A stretch of DNA of 64,000 bases from Tricholoma matsutake (lineage: Eukaryota; Basidiomycota; Agaricomycetes; Agaricales; Tricholomataceae). A program made the translations under genes and the position numbers. The first letter of the stretch is position 1. Each line of letters begins with the position of its first letter. Of the stretch, positions 9,537 to 20,265 are shown one piece after another. The notes under the pieces were generated by a model. It searched no databases, was not told the origin of the DNA, and saw only the letters and a program-made list of their open reading frames with translations. The stretch is from assembly GCA_026075535.2 (NCBI GenBank), contig AP026542.1, positions 1,550,001 through 1,614,000 of the forward strand. Reading direction: 5' to 3'.

Positions 9537-12500
9537 ATGTCTACCACTGCTCTCACCACCACAGATATCCTTCCTTCTTCCGTTCCAAAGCTCCTCCCAA
9601 CCGGCTTGAATTGGACTGCATTTTCCATGCGCTTCGAGGATGCCATCAGAGCAAAGGGCTTGTGGGGCCATTTTGACGGTTCCGTTGCCATGCCTACAGT
9701 GAGCTCACCACCGACCGCAGACGAAGAAACTGCTCTCACTCAGTGGAATAAGGATGATCTCACTGCGAAAGCTCTACTCACTCACCGCATTCCCGACTCT
9801 ACTTTGATCTGCATCCACAGCAAGGCTGTGCTGAAGGAACGATGGGATCTAATCTCAAATGAGTACACGTTAAAGGGCTCCTTTGCACAGGCTGACCTTC
9901 GTTCTCATTTCATGGAGTCGAAGTGCCCCGATAAGGGTAACATCCAAGAATTTTTGGATGGGCTGCGTGTAAAGAAAGAGGAGTTAGCGACCTATGGTGT
10001 TGTGATTGAGGCCAAGGATTACCGTTCCACCATCATCACTTCCCTTCCCCATCATCTCTCCAACTTCGCGTCGAATCTACTTGCAGGCGTGAGGCTGTAC
10101 AGTTCCACAAAGACGATTGACCCTGATGAGCTCATCGCGTTGATCTCGGAGGAATTCGAACGCAACGTGGCTTCACGTTCACGTCGCTCGGGTGCAAAGT
10201 CTTTGAAAGGAGATGACAAGGACAAAGCTATGTCTGCATCGTCAAATGGGAAAGGCAAGCGCTTCGAGCGCAAGCCACATGGTGTTTGCTGGAATTGCGG
10301 AGAGAAGGGTCACTTCAAGGACAAATGCCCTAAGCCTGCGAAAGAAAAGAAAGATGACTCACCAAAGAAGGGCGGCTCTGCAAATGCCGCTATTGAATCC
10401 GATTCTGAGGGCGAAGGAGCATTCTTTGCAGAATTGTGGGATTCAGATTCTGAGCTCCCCGAACTGCAGTCAGTTTCTAATTCTGATTCTGATTCGGATC
10501 ATGAGCTTGATGGGGAAAGCGATGGAGATTGGTTTTCAGAGATTGGCGATGATCTGGACAGTGGCTGGGATACCGAGGAGTTATTTGGGACTGACAGAAG
10601 CGAGTGCGGCTCGCTTGTCAGTGTTGACCTGAACTCGGTTGCTGTTGATCTGGATGAGGTTGCGGCTCATGTTGAGTCTAGCAGCAAGGCCGAAAGCTCA
10701 CCTCGTGTGGAAGTCTATGATTCCGGATGCACGAGGCACATTACCCCTTATCGTGATGCCGTTGAAAACTTTGTCAACATTTCCCCGAAGTCATTCCGGG
10801 CTGCGAATAAACAGAATTTTAATGCAGTCGGAGTGGGCGAGATGGTAATCGACGTACCAAATGGTGTTGATATCTCGCAACTGAGACTTACAGAGGTGTT
10901 GTATTCACCCGAAGTCGGCTACACCCTGGTATCTGTCGGCCGTCTCGATGAGAATGGATTTTCGGTGACATTTGCTGATGGCAAGTGTACGATCCAAGGG
11001 CCTGAGGGGGAGTACATTGGTGCAATCCCAAAGACGGGTCGTGGCTTATACCAAGTTGCACATGAGCCTGAAATGGCTAACGTCGCAACTGAAGTCCTTA
11101 CCTTGGACCAGTTCCATCATCGGATGGGACACATTTCTACTGAAGTGGCGAAAAAGCTCGTTGACAAGGGTTTTGTGACAGGCATGAGATTGGAAACCAC
11201 GTCGTCTGGGGAACCGCACTTTTGCGAGTCTTGTGTATATGCAAAGGCTACACGTAAGCCTGTTGCAAAGGCTCGAGAGGGCGAGCGTGCCACGGAATTT
11301 GGTGGGGAGGTTCACAGTGACTTGTGGGGACCTGCCCCAGTTGCTACGAAGGCAGGAAAACGTTATTACATCACATTTACTGATGATAAAACTCGTTTGA
11401 CGCACCTGCACCTTTTGCAGAACAAGAGCGATGCTTTCGCATCCTATAAGGAGTACAAAGCATGGTGCGACACCCACTTGGATGCTCGTGTGAAGATCTT
11501 ACACTCGGATCGCGGCGGGGAGTACCTAGGCAAGGAATTCATTGTCTACTTGAAGTCGAAGGGTACAGCACAGAAACTTACTGTGCACGACACTCCCCAG
11601 CATAATGGCGTTGCAGAACGTCGCAACCGCACCATTGTCGAGTGTATCCATGCATTATTGCATGCAAGTGGTCTCCCGAAGACCCTTTGGGGTGAAGCTG
11701 CACATCACGTCGTCTGGTTACTGAACCGCACGACAACTAAGGCCGTTGATGGGAAAACCCCTTACGAGGCCGCTTTTGGGAAGAAGCCCGATTTGCGGCA
11801 TGTGCGGGAATGGGGTGAAAAGATTTGGGTGCGCGTCGAGGGTGGAAACAAATTGGGTGGACGGGTAAGGGAGGGTCATTGGCTGGGTGTTGACGAGCAG
11901 AGCAAGGGATTCCAAGTTTACTGGCCAGATAAGAGGACAGTATCGACGGAGTGCAATGTCTATCATGACAAAACATGTGCGTTAGTTGATCGTCTCAAGG
12001 GGGAGGATTGGGAGTTCATCGAAATGACAACTGACTTACCTAAATCTTCGACACCCACTAATCCCACTCCAGCTCAACCCGCTGTGTCACAAGCTGTCCC
12101 TTCTCCTACTGTTTCCCGTGCCCCGAGTCCGAGCCCATCTGACCACCAAGATCTTCACGAAGAAGAGCCTGTCCCCGCAAAACGCGTCAGGAAACCGAGT
12201 CAATGCGTTCGAGACCTTATTGAAGGCCATGGCACCACATCTGCACGTCCATCCGACCCTACTGTTTCTGCAGGAATACAGCTACCCCCCGTTGTTGAAG
12301 AAGCCCCGAATCAGGTGCTTGAGGGGGAGGGATTGGCGGACTGGATGATGTTGGCCGATTTTGAGGAGGAGTATGCGATGGCTGCTGAGATTAGTGAAGT
12401 TGAGGCTTTGGAGCCGAGATCGTTGGCGGAGGCAAAGCGTCGTCCTGATTGGCCGCTTTGGGAGAAGGCTATCCATGAGGAGTTAGCGCTTTTACGAGAA

Positions 12501-13976
12501 ACTGGTACTTGGGAACTTACCGATCCACCTGCTGGAGCCAACATTGTAGGCTCGAAATGGGTTTACCACGCGAAGAAAGATGCCGCCGGAAACGTTATCC
12601 GCTACAAGGCACGTCTTGTTGCCCAAGGATTCTCTCAAGTACCTGGTGTCGACTACTTTGACACTTTTGCTCCCGTCGCGAAGCTTGCGTCGATTCGAGC
12701 CGTTCTGGCTATGGCTGCTGCTGAGGACATGGAACTCCATCAGATCGACATCAAGGGGGCATATCTCAATGGAGAACTCACCGAACGAGAGAAGATCTTC
12801 ATGCAACAACCTCCTGGCTATCACGCTCCAAACTCCTCTGGCAAAGTGTGCCGTCTTCGAAAGACCTTGTATGGTTTGAAGCAGTCGGGAAGGCGCTGGT
12901 ATCAGAGGCTAGTCGAGATCATGGTTCAGCACCTGGGATTCTCGTGTTGTGATGTCGACCAAGCTGTGTTCTTTTGGCGAGAAGGGCGAATGATAATTAT
13001 TGTCCTTGTGCACGTCGATGACTGCACGATCGCGGCGACTGCAATCATGTTGATCGAGCATTTCAAAAACGAAATCGCCAAGCACGTCGAGATAACCGAT
13101 CTAGGAGAGCTCCACTGGTTGTTAGGAATCGAGATCAGACGCGATCGGGAGAAACGTACCATCCACCTCTCCCAACGTTCGTATATCAACTCCATTCTCC
13201 GTCGTTATAACCTCCAGGATCTGAAGCCCGTTTCTATTCCCATGGAAACCTCCATCCATCTCTCGACATCCCAGTCTCCTGCCACCACCGCTGAATTCGC
13301 TCAAATGCGCGATGTGCCGTATCACGAGGCCGTTGGCTCGTTGATGTACGCGTCACTCGGAACGCGCCCGGATATTTCATTTGCAGTTCAGACCGTCTCG
13401 CGTTTCTCCACAAAACCTGGACTTATTCATTGGGATGCCGTAAAGCGGATTTTTCGGTACTTGAAGGGTACGAAGGATCTTTGGTTGTCGTATGGGCATG
13501 CGAAGATTGACTTGGCTGGATATGCTGATGCTGATGGGAGTATGGCCGAGGATAGACACGCTATTTCTGGGTATGCATTCATTGTTCACGGTGGAGCTGT
13601 TTCTTGGAGCGCTAAACGTCAGGAAATCATCTCGTTGTCAACCACCGAGAGCGAATACGTGGCTGTGACTCACGCGGCAAAGGAAGCACTCTGGCTTCGT
13701 TCACTCATAGAACAACTTTTCGGCACCACCCTATCTCCCACCACACTTTTCTCCGACAATCAGTCTGCTATTGCACTCTCGAAGGATCACCAATATCACG
13801 CCCGTACCAAACATATCGACATCCGATTCCATTTCATCCGCTGGATTATTGAACAAGGTTCTATTCGGCTCATTTACTGTCCTACCGACGACATGATCGC
13901 GGACACGCTCACGAAGGCTCTTCCATCTGCGAAGGTCAAACATTTTGCTTCCGAGCTCGGGCTATCGACAGCTTGA
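9537..13976 (+). CDS. Copia Gag-Pol polyprotein, 1479 aa, uninterrupted
   Basis: Single frame from ATG 9537, 51 nt after the 5' LTR, to TGA at 13974-13976. Domains by residue: Gag capsid region about 1-230; CCHC zinc knuckle CWNCGEKGHFKDKC near 255; acidic Asp/Ser linker about 280-390; aspartic protease with YDSGCTRHITPY near 397; GAG-pre-integrase with QFHHRMGHIS near 525; integrase with zinc C-x2-C (CESCVYAK), catalytic D in VHSDLWGP, D in LHSDRGGEYLG and E in QHNGVAERRNR; reverse transcriptase starting near 1010 with KARLVAQGFSQVPGVDYF and active site VHVDD (Tyr of the usual YVDD is His-Val here, as in other fungal copia elements); RNase H with SEYVAVTHAAKEALW and DNQSAIALSKD near the end. 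All catalytic residues I looked for are present. Product copies RNA to DNA and integrates it. Confidence 0.96.
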   Translation: MSTTALTTTDILPSSVPKLLPTGLNWTAFSMRFEDAIRAKGLWGHFDGSVAMPTVSSPPTADEETALTQWNKDDLTAKALLTHRIPDSTLICIHSKAVLKERWDLISNEYTLKGSFAQADLRSHFMESKCPDKGNIQEFLDGLRVKKEELATYGVVIEAKDYRSTIITSLPHHLSNFASNLLAGVRLYSSTKTIDPDELIALISEEFERNVASRSRRSGAKSLKGDDKDKAMSASSNGKGKRFERKPHGVCWNCGEKGHFKDKCPKPAKEKKDDSPKKGGSANAAIESDSEGEGAFFAELWDSDSELPELQSVSNSDSDSDHELDGESDGDWFSEIGDDLDSGWDTEELFGTDRSECGSLVSVDLNSVAVDLDEVAAHVESSSKAESSPRVEVYDSGCTRHITPYRDAVENFVNISPKSFRAANKQNFNAVGVGEMVIDVPNGVDISQLRLTEVLYSPEVGYTLVSVGRLDENGFSVTFADGKCTIQGPEGEYIGAIPKTGRGLYQVAHEPEMANVATEVLTLDQFHHRMGHISTEVAKKLVDKGFVTGMRLETTSSGEPHFCESCVYAKATRKPVAKAREGERATEFGGEVHSDLWGPAPVATKAGKRYYITFTDDKTRLTHLHLLQNKSDAFASYKEYKAWCDTHLDARVKILHSDRGGEYLGKEFIVYLKSKGTAQKLTVHDTPQHNGVAERRNRTIVECIHALLHASGLPKTLWGEAAHHVVWLLNRTTTKAVDGKTPYEAAFGKKPDLRHVREWGEKIWVRVEGGNKLGGRVREGHWLGVDEQSKGFQVYWPDKRTVSTECNVYHDKTCALVDRLKGEDWEFIEMTTDLPKSSTPTNPTPAQPAVSQAVPSPTVSRAPSPSPSDHQDLHEEEPVPAKRVRKPSQCVRDLIEGHGTTSARPSDPTVSAGIQLPPVVEEAPNQVLEGEGLADWMMLADFEEEYAMAAEISEVEALEPRSLAEAKRRPDWPLWEKAIHEELALLRETGTWELTDPPAGANIVGSKWVYHAKKDAAGNVIRYKARLVAQGFSQVPGVDYFDTFAPVAKLASIRAVLAMAAAEDMELHQIDIKGAYLNGELTEREKIFMQQPPGYHAPNSSGKVCRLRKTLYGLKQSGRRWYQRLVEIMVQHLGFSCCDVDQAVFFWREGRMIIIVLVHVDDCTIAATAIMLIEHFKNEIAKHVEITDLGELHWLLGIEIRRDREKRTIHLSQRSYINSILRRYNLQDLKPVSIPMETSIHLSTSQSPATTAEFAQMRDVPYHEAVGSLMYASLGTRPDISFAVQTVSRFSTKPGLIHWDAVKRIFRYLKGTKDLWLSYGHAKIDLAGYADADGSMAEDRHAISGYAFIVHGGAVSWSAKRQEIISLSTTESEYVAVTHAAKEALWLRSLIEQLFGTTLSPTTLFSDNQSAIALSKDHQYHARTKHIDIRFHFIRWIIEQGSIRLIYCPTDDMIADTLTKALPSAKVKHFASELGLSTA

Positions 13977-13983
13977 GGGGGAG
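13974..13983 (+). promoter_or_regulatory. Polypurine tract
   Basis: TGAGGGGGAG ends immediately before the 3' LTR, as expected for plus-strand DNA priming. The gag-pol stop codon overlaps its first bases. Confidence 0.8.
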
Positions 13984-14428
13984 TGTTGGAATATCAAGCG
14001 TGACTTGCCCGAACGGGTAACCCCGCCTACCCGCGTTCTTACTACTTTCCGAATCTCATGCGCAGCAGCGCGCCACTATGCCGACTCCACTGTACGTTTG
14101 TATTGTTTCTTGTAATTCCTTTCATATTACTGCATTGCTATTGCTCTCGTCGAGAGCCTTTCCTTTTGTTCTCTCATTGTAGTTTAGCTTACTTTACTGT
14201 TTGCTACAAGTACTGCTACTTGGACTTGTCTCCCCTCAGTCGTTTGGCTACCGCTCTCGCATACAAACACTGAGGTGAGATCATTACTTACTATGCTCAT
14301 CTTTTCGTACTCACCGTTGTACTCTTAGCTCTATTATTAGGTGAATATACTCCAGTCGTTTGGCTACCGCTCTCGCGTACAAACACTGAGCTCTATTATT
14401 AGTACGGCTTAGGTCTACGTTCGTTACA
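13984..14428 (+). repeat. 3' LTR of the intact copia element
   Basis: 445 bp, same length as the 5' LTR with about nine substitutions, mostly transitions. Confidence 0.95.
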
Positions 14429-14433
14429 GTAGA

Positions 14434-14883
14434 AACACTCCTTTTTAGTGATAAGAAGATATTGTATTGAGGGTTTCTTATTAGCTTCAAAACTGAGTAG
14501 AAAATTTCTTGAGCAGACTTCAGTTTGGCAGGTGGTTACATTTTTACCTCTACAACTCGCGAAAAAAGGGGTAGTTCTTATCCCTCTTGTATAAACACTC
14601 TTATATGTGTTTTGAAGAGGTTGTATTGACATAATACTGATATCACAAAAACTGGAAGAGAAATTTCATGATGAACTATGGTGTGAATAACAAAATCCAA
14701 TTATTGCTTCAAGTTCATTATGCCTGTTTCTGGCATTTGCAAGGTTATTTGGCCATGCAGCAGTACTCAATCCACGTCAAAATTTTCACACTATTTACTC
14801 AACCTCAAATGTGCTTAAAAATAGTTCCTGACTGTGTTTTTAGGGCTAAAGTTTGTTTTTTTTTTGGGCAGCCAGATTGGCGG
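14434..14883. other. AT-rich non-coding stretch
   Basis: No supported gene. It lies between the copia 3' LTR and the right inverted-repeat arm, so it is probably the remaining body of the interrupted TIR element. Confidence 0.45.
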
Positions 14884-14926
14884 TTGCACAAAAGTAGCAG
14901 TGTGTAAGTGATTGGCACCATAATAA
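14884..14926 (-). repeat. Inverted repeat arm, partner at 8949-8991
   Basis: Complement reads ATTATTATGGTGCC, ATCACTTACACACTG, CTACTTTTGTGC. The flank at 14945-14980 is rich in GTCGG words. Confidence 0.65.
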
Positions 14927-14999
14927 TCTGTGGGCAAATCATTACTATATTCGGAGTCGGCGTCGGTGTCGTCTAATGCTACAACCGCTTATTCAACAC

Positions 15000-15850
15000 T
15001 TACTCCCACTATCTCAACCCTAAGAACACTCTCTCATACTCATAATCCCAAGACAAACCATCACAAAGAAGACACCACTTATGATCCGGCTCAAGACGAG
15101 CATGATCACCATCAAATCACCATAGGCAAGTTTCTCGCAAAGAAGATCTACACAACATCCAACCCAATGGCTACTATTTACATGGAATGCGCCAGCAAAC
15201 TCACTTTTTTTGTGTTAACTCTTGCCAAATCTGTGAACAAATGTCGAACTATGCTTGTCATATGCATCTCCAGCACAGTCCTTTACATAAAGCTCCAATG
15301 ATAGTTCTCGTAAGAATAGAGTCCATCAATAACACATCCCGCCCAGGCCATTCACTCCAGATATTGTGTTCAAGAACATCAATCATCAAATCAATTTGCT
15401 CATCTGAAAGCCAAGCCGGAGAGAAACGGTGCGAGAGAAACTTTGAGGAGAGCAGTGCTGCGACATGGTATGTATCCAGACCATGAGAGTTTTCTCAGAG
15501 CGAGGAGAGCAGCGTGGACCTCAGCCTTGAATTGGCTCAACTCCTCTCGTTGAAGCCAAGTGACAGCCAGTTGCCACGAGTCCTGGATAGGTGCAATCAG
15601 GTGGACTTCATTCCAAAACCGTGCAGCCCATAGTGGGGATAAGGTCTCCTCGCCAGGAAGACTGATTGATTGCACACCATCAAGCCGGCGCTGCTGAATC
15701 TGTGACAACAATGACTTGACAACAGGTAATGGGGGGACGGGAGTGCTCGAGAGAAGTTCAGTGTCACCGTGATCACTTTCACGGCTGAAAAAGGAGTGTG
15801 TTGTGGGTGCATAACTGGTGAAAGAGTGTGGAGAGATAGGTGGAGTACCA
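15000..15850 (-). pseudogene. Ulp1/C48-like cysteine protease fragment of transposon type
   Basis: Minus strand reads SLLSQIQQRRLDG, ISLPGEETLSPLWAARFWNE, then after a frameshift near 15470 AWLSDEQIDLMIDVLEHN, and further FHVNSSHWVGCCVDLL with LAYGD near 15090-15190. The last block looks like the His and Asp part of the Ulp1 (SUMO protease) triad, and the upstream blocks resemble the N-terminal region of Ulp1-like proteins common in agaricomycete transposons. The Cys block was not found, and a stop and frameshifts interrupt it. Inference: remnant of a protease gene carried by a large DNA transposon. Confidence 0.6.
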
Positions 15851-16862
15851 GACTTTATATGAGTGAACGACTATCTTCACTAAGTAATCGTACAAGACGC
15901 TACGGCAAATTGATCACGTGGGTCCCCTTGTTGATATGAAACTTTTGAAAGCCAAACTAAAAAATCTCCAAGTTCCCCTGGTACCGACCATCTAATTCGT
16001 CGGCACAAGATAAAGTCATTGTCCTCAGATACGAGGAATCCGAGGTCGAGGAACGCGGCCCGAATATGCAGTCTCGGAATTAGTATAACTGGGAACGAAA
16101 TGATGTCGACTCGGAGATCTGACTTCAAGTCATATGAGCAATACTGTGACATTGACACGGGAATTGTGGAGTTTCGGACTGTATGCGATACTCTTTGTCA
16201 GGTTTGATATGCACCGTAGCCACGGTGGGTCAAGAACGATGTGTCATTGTTATCGTGGCACGCACTGTTCGTGACATTATACAGCAGCTATTGTACTTAC
16301 GATGTAAGCCTTTCGTCTCACTTTTCACTGAGGATAACGCCACTCACCTGATGGGCATACAGGGATGGGCTCGTGTCGTCGGGCGCACGTTAGTATGAGA
16401 TTACTCGGCGTAAAGTGGGCCCAGTGAGGTTCTGCGCCAGTACGTTTAGGTTGACAGTGAATGTGTATGACATCGGTCTGTTATTTCAAGAAAGGTCTGC
16501 ACAATGTCAGAGTTCACCATGTCACACGGAATCGACGGCGAAGATAACGAGAGGTCATCTGTGCATTGTTCGCGAAGGACCAGTGAGAATTCAGTCAAAC
16601 GGTTTTGTCAGTCCGACGCGGTGGAATCTCGGCATCGCACTCCTAACTTTGACGGCGGTGTCAGAGGTGAGCCAGGAACGGGAGAAAGTGCTGGGTCAGC
16701 AACTCGGTATGCAATTCAACACAGGATCCAGTAACGAAACTGTGGGAGTCGGGACTCAGCCCAACCCATATTAATACATTCTGTGTAATCGAACTCGTCC
16801 ACGTCTCCAAATTCCCTAGAATCCCTAGAATCTGGTCGCCATTCTCTATACTTCGGCCGGAG
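15851..16862. other. CpG-rich intergenic stretch before the DUF6533 gene
   Basis: Base composition changes sharply here: CpG dinucleotides become frequent compared with the flanking repeats. Short open frames occur on both strands (for example 16158-15880 minus and 16415-16774 plus), but none shows a recognisable domain or convincing splice structure. It may include the promoter and an unrecognised 5' exon of the next gene. Confidence 0.4.
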
Positions 16863-18943
16863 ATGTACTACGATGCCCGTTTGGTTCAGCTTATTTCGGA
16901 CACAAGAACGACAAACTACTTCGCCGGTAAGTATCATTGCATACTATCTCGCATATATACCTGTCTTGAAAAGCATGCTCTCAATACAGTGGCTTCGTTG
17001 ACACTGCTCATGTATGATCAAATTTATTCCTCGGTATACTATGCTCGAAACTGTGACGTTTTAGATATGATTATTCTATTACATTCCAAGAGGAGGTACC
17101 GTCAAAACCTTTCATGCAACACCTAACATGAAATAACGGATGGCATTGTTGAGGTCACACTAATATGGAAGGGCAGTCAATGGAAAAGGGCAGCGAAGAT
17201 TTTTTATGTGAGTAATGCATCAACGGAATCTTACAGTCTTCTCATTTACTTCGCAGATCTGGGTAAGGACAACGCAAATTTTCTATGAAGGGAATGAACG
17301 TCTGACTCAAGTTGTCTGTCATGTTACAAGAATCGATATTTCACCATACTCACTGTTAGGTATTGTCAAAGTTTATGGAACGACAACGACGTAGCTGATC
17401 TTGACATACGTTTTATCTAGCCTACTACTCACTAGTAAGCATTTTGATGTCCGAGTTGAACGTTGTTGCGGCGTGCTCACTACCTTTTTAAAGTGCGCAT
17501 GTCAGAGATCAAGGCTGTCAACGTCCGTCCTTCCCTTATCACCGGGATATGATGAGGTACTAAGTTTGTTTCGCAATCTTAAGATGTACGGTGATTCTCC
17601 AGATCATCATGATGGTTTGGTATCTTGAACATTTAGAACAGATGCAGGGTGTATTATTTGGTTAGTCATATGCATCAGCTCTCAAAGGCGTCGCACATGC
17701 ATATGTGTGCATTGATGTGTTGACTGCCAGCTGGAGCCAACTTTCCTGATACTAATTACCATAACTACGGATTGCGTTTTAGTTTTCCGGTAAGTATACT
17801 GTTTCCCAATGGTGCTTGCCGAGGTTGAGGGATGTATAGAGTCTGGATATTATACGACCGACGCCGGTGGCTTCTGTATTTTCTAATTTTCTCAGTTATA
17901 GGTAAACGAAACTTGGATTATTTGCTTCATGAATTATTCAGACTGACACTCTTTTCTCTCAGCTGAATTGGCGGTCATGTAAGTTGATCACCGCTGGCTA
18001 CGGCTCTTATGCTAATGATGATTTTGTCCCTGGTAGGATCCTCATAAATCAACTAGTGGATCCTAGCGGAAAACGTAGGTCGTTACACTTTGTAGTCGGT
18101 CGAGGCCTCATACTTTCTTTCACAAAAAGAATTTTTTTTCGTTGGGTTAGTCTTTCATCCGAATCGTTAGTTGTTGATTTACTTCTGTGATCATTAACAG
18201 AGCGATACTCAAGGGTTGTCATTATGAAGGTGAACTGTATACACTCGGAGTGCCAATGTGATCCTAATCCTTGGTCTAGGCATCCCGAGATCTCTGACAT
18301 TCGCTGCTCTTCCTCCGTTACTCGTGGTATGGTCACGATTATTGATATGTTGTAAGGCATGCGTGCAATATCTGACGTTATTGTCAGGCGTTTATCATGT
18401 TCGCCATGACTTTCTATAAGTGCTTGACGAGCCTGAGAATGGGTGTGGCGGCGAGAATGCCTATTATGTCAGTCTTTCTTCGTGACGGAGTATTCTGGTT
18501 CCTAGCAGCTCTAAGTTCGTGACTGCAAGTTCTCGAGACGCACCACGTCTTCCTAATAAACGAATCCCTTCAGTTATCCTTGGTGCTGCGGTGGGGTCTC
18601 GATGTGTTCAAAGGGAAGGACTTGTAGAAGTGACAAGCCTGTATGTAATTGATTTGATTTTTACAATTGCTGAAGAGTACCTGACGATCTATAGACCCAA
18701 TATCGTGTGCGTTTGATATTCGTTATAGCCGAAATGCGTCTGATGGTTCCCTCCAGGGCGTTCTCCATGATCTCCTCGCGCGCTTTACTCAACATCAAGA
18801 GGGTCATGGATCCCAAGACAACATCCTTAGAAAGTCATTTAGATTCGACAGACCCAGACCAGCCGTTGATAACATTTAGACTGCCTGACGACGTTCGAGC
18901 AAGGAACGATAGAGCTGGAAGTTCCAGCACTCTGATGGCGTGA
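16863..18943 (+). CDS. DUF6533-type multi-pass membrane protein, many introns
   Basis: Exons were recognised by splice signals plus the family motifs. Exon 1 (16863-16926) reads MYYDARLVQLISDTRTTNYF and joins, after a 63-nt intron, to VASLTLLMYDQ. A later exon (17154-17207) reads VTLIWKGSQWKRAAKIFY, then comes a six-base exon ATCTGG (17257-17262, Ile-Trp), then NRYFTILTV (17331-17359). Exon 18388-18513 reads FIMFAMTFYKCLTSLR and SVFLRDGVFWFLAAL. The last exon ends SMISSRALLNIKRV plus a polar tail at TGA 18943. The YF-x-AS-x-LLxYD, IWK, NRY and RDGVxxF motifs are those of DUF6533, a large agaricomycete family of membrane proteins of unknown role. At least eight introns are needed and not every junction could be fixed, in particular around 17034-17153 and 17430-18350, so some decay cannot be excluded. 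Confidence 0.72.
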
Positions 18944-19107
18944 TAGTTGACCCATTCTGGAACGTTGTGACGACCTTCGGCTGGTACCGGGCACATTACT
19001 TCAGCGATACACCTCAAACAATGACACTGTGTTTTATAGTCGACATTGTGAATTAACTATACCCCTTAGCCGTTCCGTTTGGACAGGATGGATGATCGGG
19101 TTGTGAT
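18944..19107. other. Short convergent intergenic region
   Basis: Lies between the stop of the DUF6533 gene (+) and the stop of the GNAT gene (-). It would hold both 3' ends; no clear terminator motif stands out. Confidence 0.5.
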
Positions 19108-20013
19108 CTACACCAAATCCTTTCGAAAAACAATTATGAACCGCCACCAATTACTATACCCTGGGTATGCCATTTTCTTCTCCACCACCCACCCTTTCCT
19201 TGCGTACATCGCTGTCGCAGCGTCATGAAAATCGCTTGTGAGCAGCTTTAGAACACGAAGGCGGTTCGTCCGGGCATGGGCAATGACAGTGTTCATCAAT
19301 ATCCCGGCCACACCGCGACGCCTGTGAGCAGGGGATACAACTAATCGGCCCACATCACCAGTAGTCGAATCGCCCGCAAGATCTAAGGATCAGAAAAGAA
19401 TGTGAGATATTGGGGTCCTGTAGCTATATACATGAATGAGTTACTGAGCGTGACAAAACCGATAATTTCCCCTCCGTACTCAGCAATCCAGAATCCGGCA
19501 GGGCCGGTGGGCTCGAAACCTGGAAGGTCATCAGAGCGTCGTAGGCCGTATGCTCCCACGGGATCCTTTAAATCATTCTCCAAGGCGTCCTTGACATGTT
19601 TTCGAAACATGCCCTGAACGGTTCGGCGATGAAGGTAGAAATACGCCGATGCCAACCCTGACATTGTGATCACCGCCAAGGATGCTGCACACCACAAGCA
19701 ATATACAACATCTATTATTGTACGTTGGGTGTCGAGTTCCGATTTGAATGACAATGAGATTGCTTGACTGGCGGTAAGAAATATAAATAAGAAGTTAGCA
19801 ACAGCGGCGTGTGTCGAAAACCGTCTTCCTGCTACATGGTACGGTGCATCTACTATGGGACGATATAAGACCTGGTGATAGAAAAAAGAGTAGTGACACA
19901 CGCCAGTGCAAGAAGCTTGCTGCGAACATACTACGAATAAGGTCGAGGTCTTCTGGGCGGTAATATCTGATGATTGTTTTGTTGTCATCCTTGCCTATTA
20001 CCTGTCTCGCCAT
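19108..20013 (-). CDS. GNAT-family N-acetyltransferase with membrane segment (NAT8-like)
   Basis: Starts ATG at 20013: MARQVIGKDDNKTIIRYYRP then EDLDLIRSMFAASFLHW. A first intron of about 50 nt (near 19904-19856, GTGTGTC to CATAG) leads to DAPYHVAGRRFSTHAAVANF. A hydrophobic stretch (SLAVITMSGLASAYFYL) near the middle predicts a membrane anchor, as in NAT8-type acetyltransferases. Then KHVKDALENDLKDP, FWIAEYGGEIIGFVTL (GNAT motif D/A strand), an intron near 19431-19383, and DVGRLVVSPAHRRRGVAGIL, the acetyl-CoA-binding Q/R-x-x-G-x-G/A loop. The end is WRFIIVFRKDLV at 19108. It transfers an acetyl group from acetyl-CoA to an amine; the substrate is unknown. Divergent to the alcohol dehydrogenase gene, with 252 bp between the starts. 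Confidence 0.82.
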
Positions 20014-20265
20014 CTACAATTGGATGTTGAAACCAACATTACCTTGATTACTAGATGATAAGAGTCATTGTACGGCATGTGAGTCACGTGATGAACCTCA
20101 AGAGCGCGCGTGTGAGTGCTTCAACCAAAGCCGCACAAACAATCTTCTCATCCAATCATCGAATTATTTAATGTCTTCCTGCTTTAGAAATCGCGAAGTC
20201 ATGCCCTTCTTGAGGGTATATAAGAAAAACTATAGCCAACTGTTTTCATTCTTTCCCCCACCATC
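20014..20265. promoter_or_regulatory. Bidirectional promoter region
   Basis: 252 bp between the divergent GNAT and alcohol dehydrogenase starts. A TATA box TATATAA lies at 20217-20223, 43 nt upstream of the dehydrogenase ATG, followed by a pyrimidine-rich leader CATTCTTTCCCCCACC typical of fungal promoters. No TATA box is obvious on the GNAT side. Confidence 0.6.

Larger units (their letters stand above)
9041..14428 (+). mobile_element. Full-length, apparently intact Ty1/copia retrotransposon
   Basis: Two 445-bp LTRs (9041-9485, 13984-14428) begin TGTTGGAATATC and end TTACA. A perfect 5-bp target duplication GTAGA lies at 9036-9040 and 14429-14433. I count nine substitutions between the LTRs (about 98% identity), so insertion is recent. 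The body has a primer-binding-like site right after the 5' LTR, one uninterrupted gag-pol frame, and a polypurine tract GAGGGGGAG directly before the 3' LTR. It has the highest coding integrity of any mobile element in the window and is the best candidate for present or recent activity. Confidence 0.96.

Noticed and set aside
15880..16158. 92-codon minus-strand frame
   Set aside because: Some protein-like text but no recognisable family, start context or splice support.
17034..17153. A three-base micro-exon GAG in the DUF6533 gene
   Set aside because: Splice signals would allow it and it would supply a conserved Glu, but the residue spacing is two short of the family and other splicing is possible; left open.
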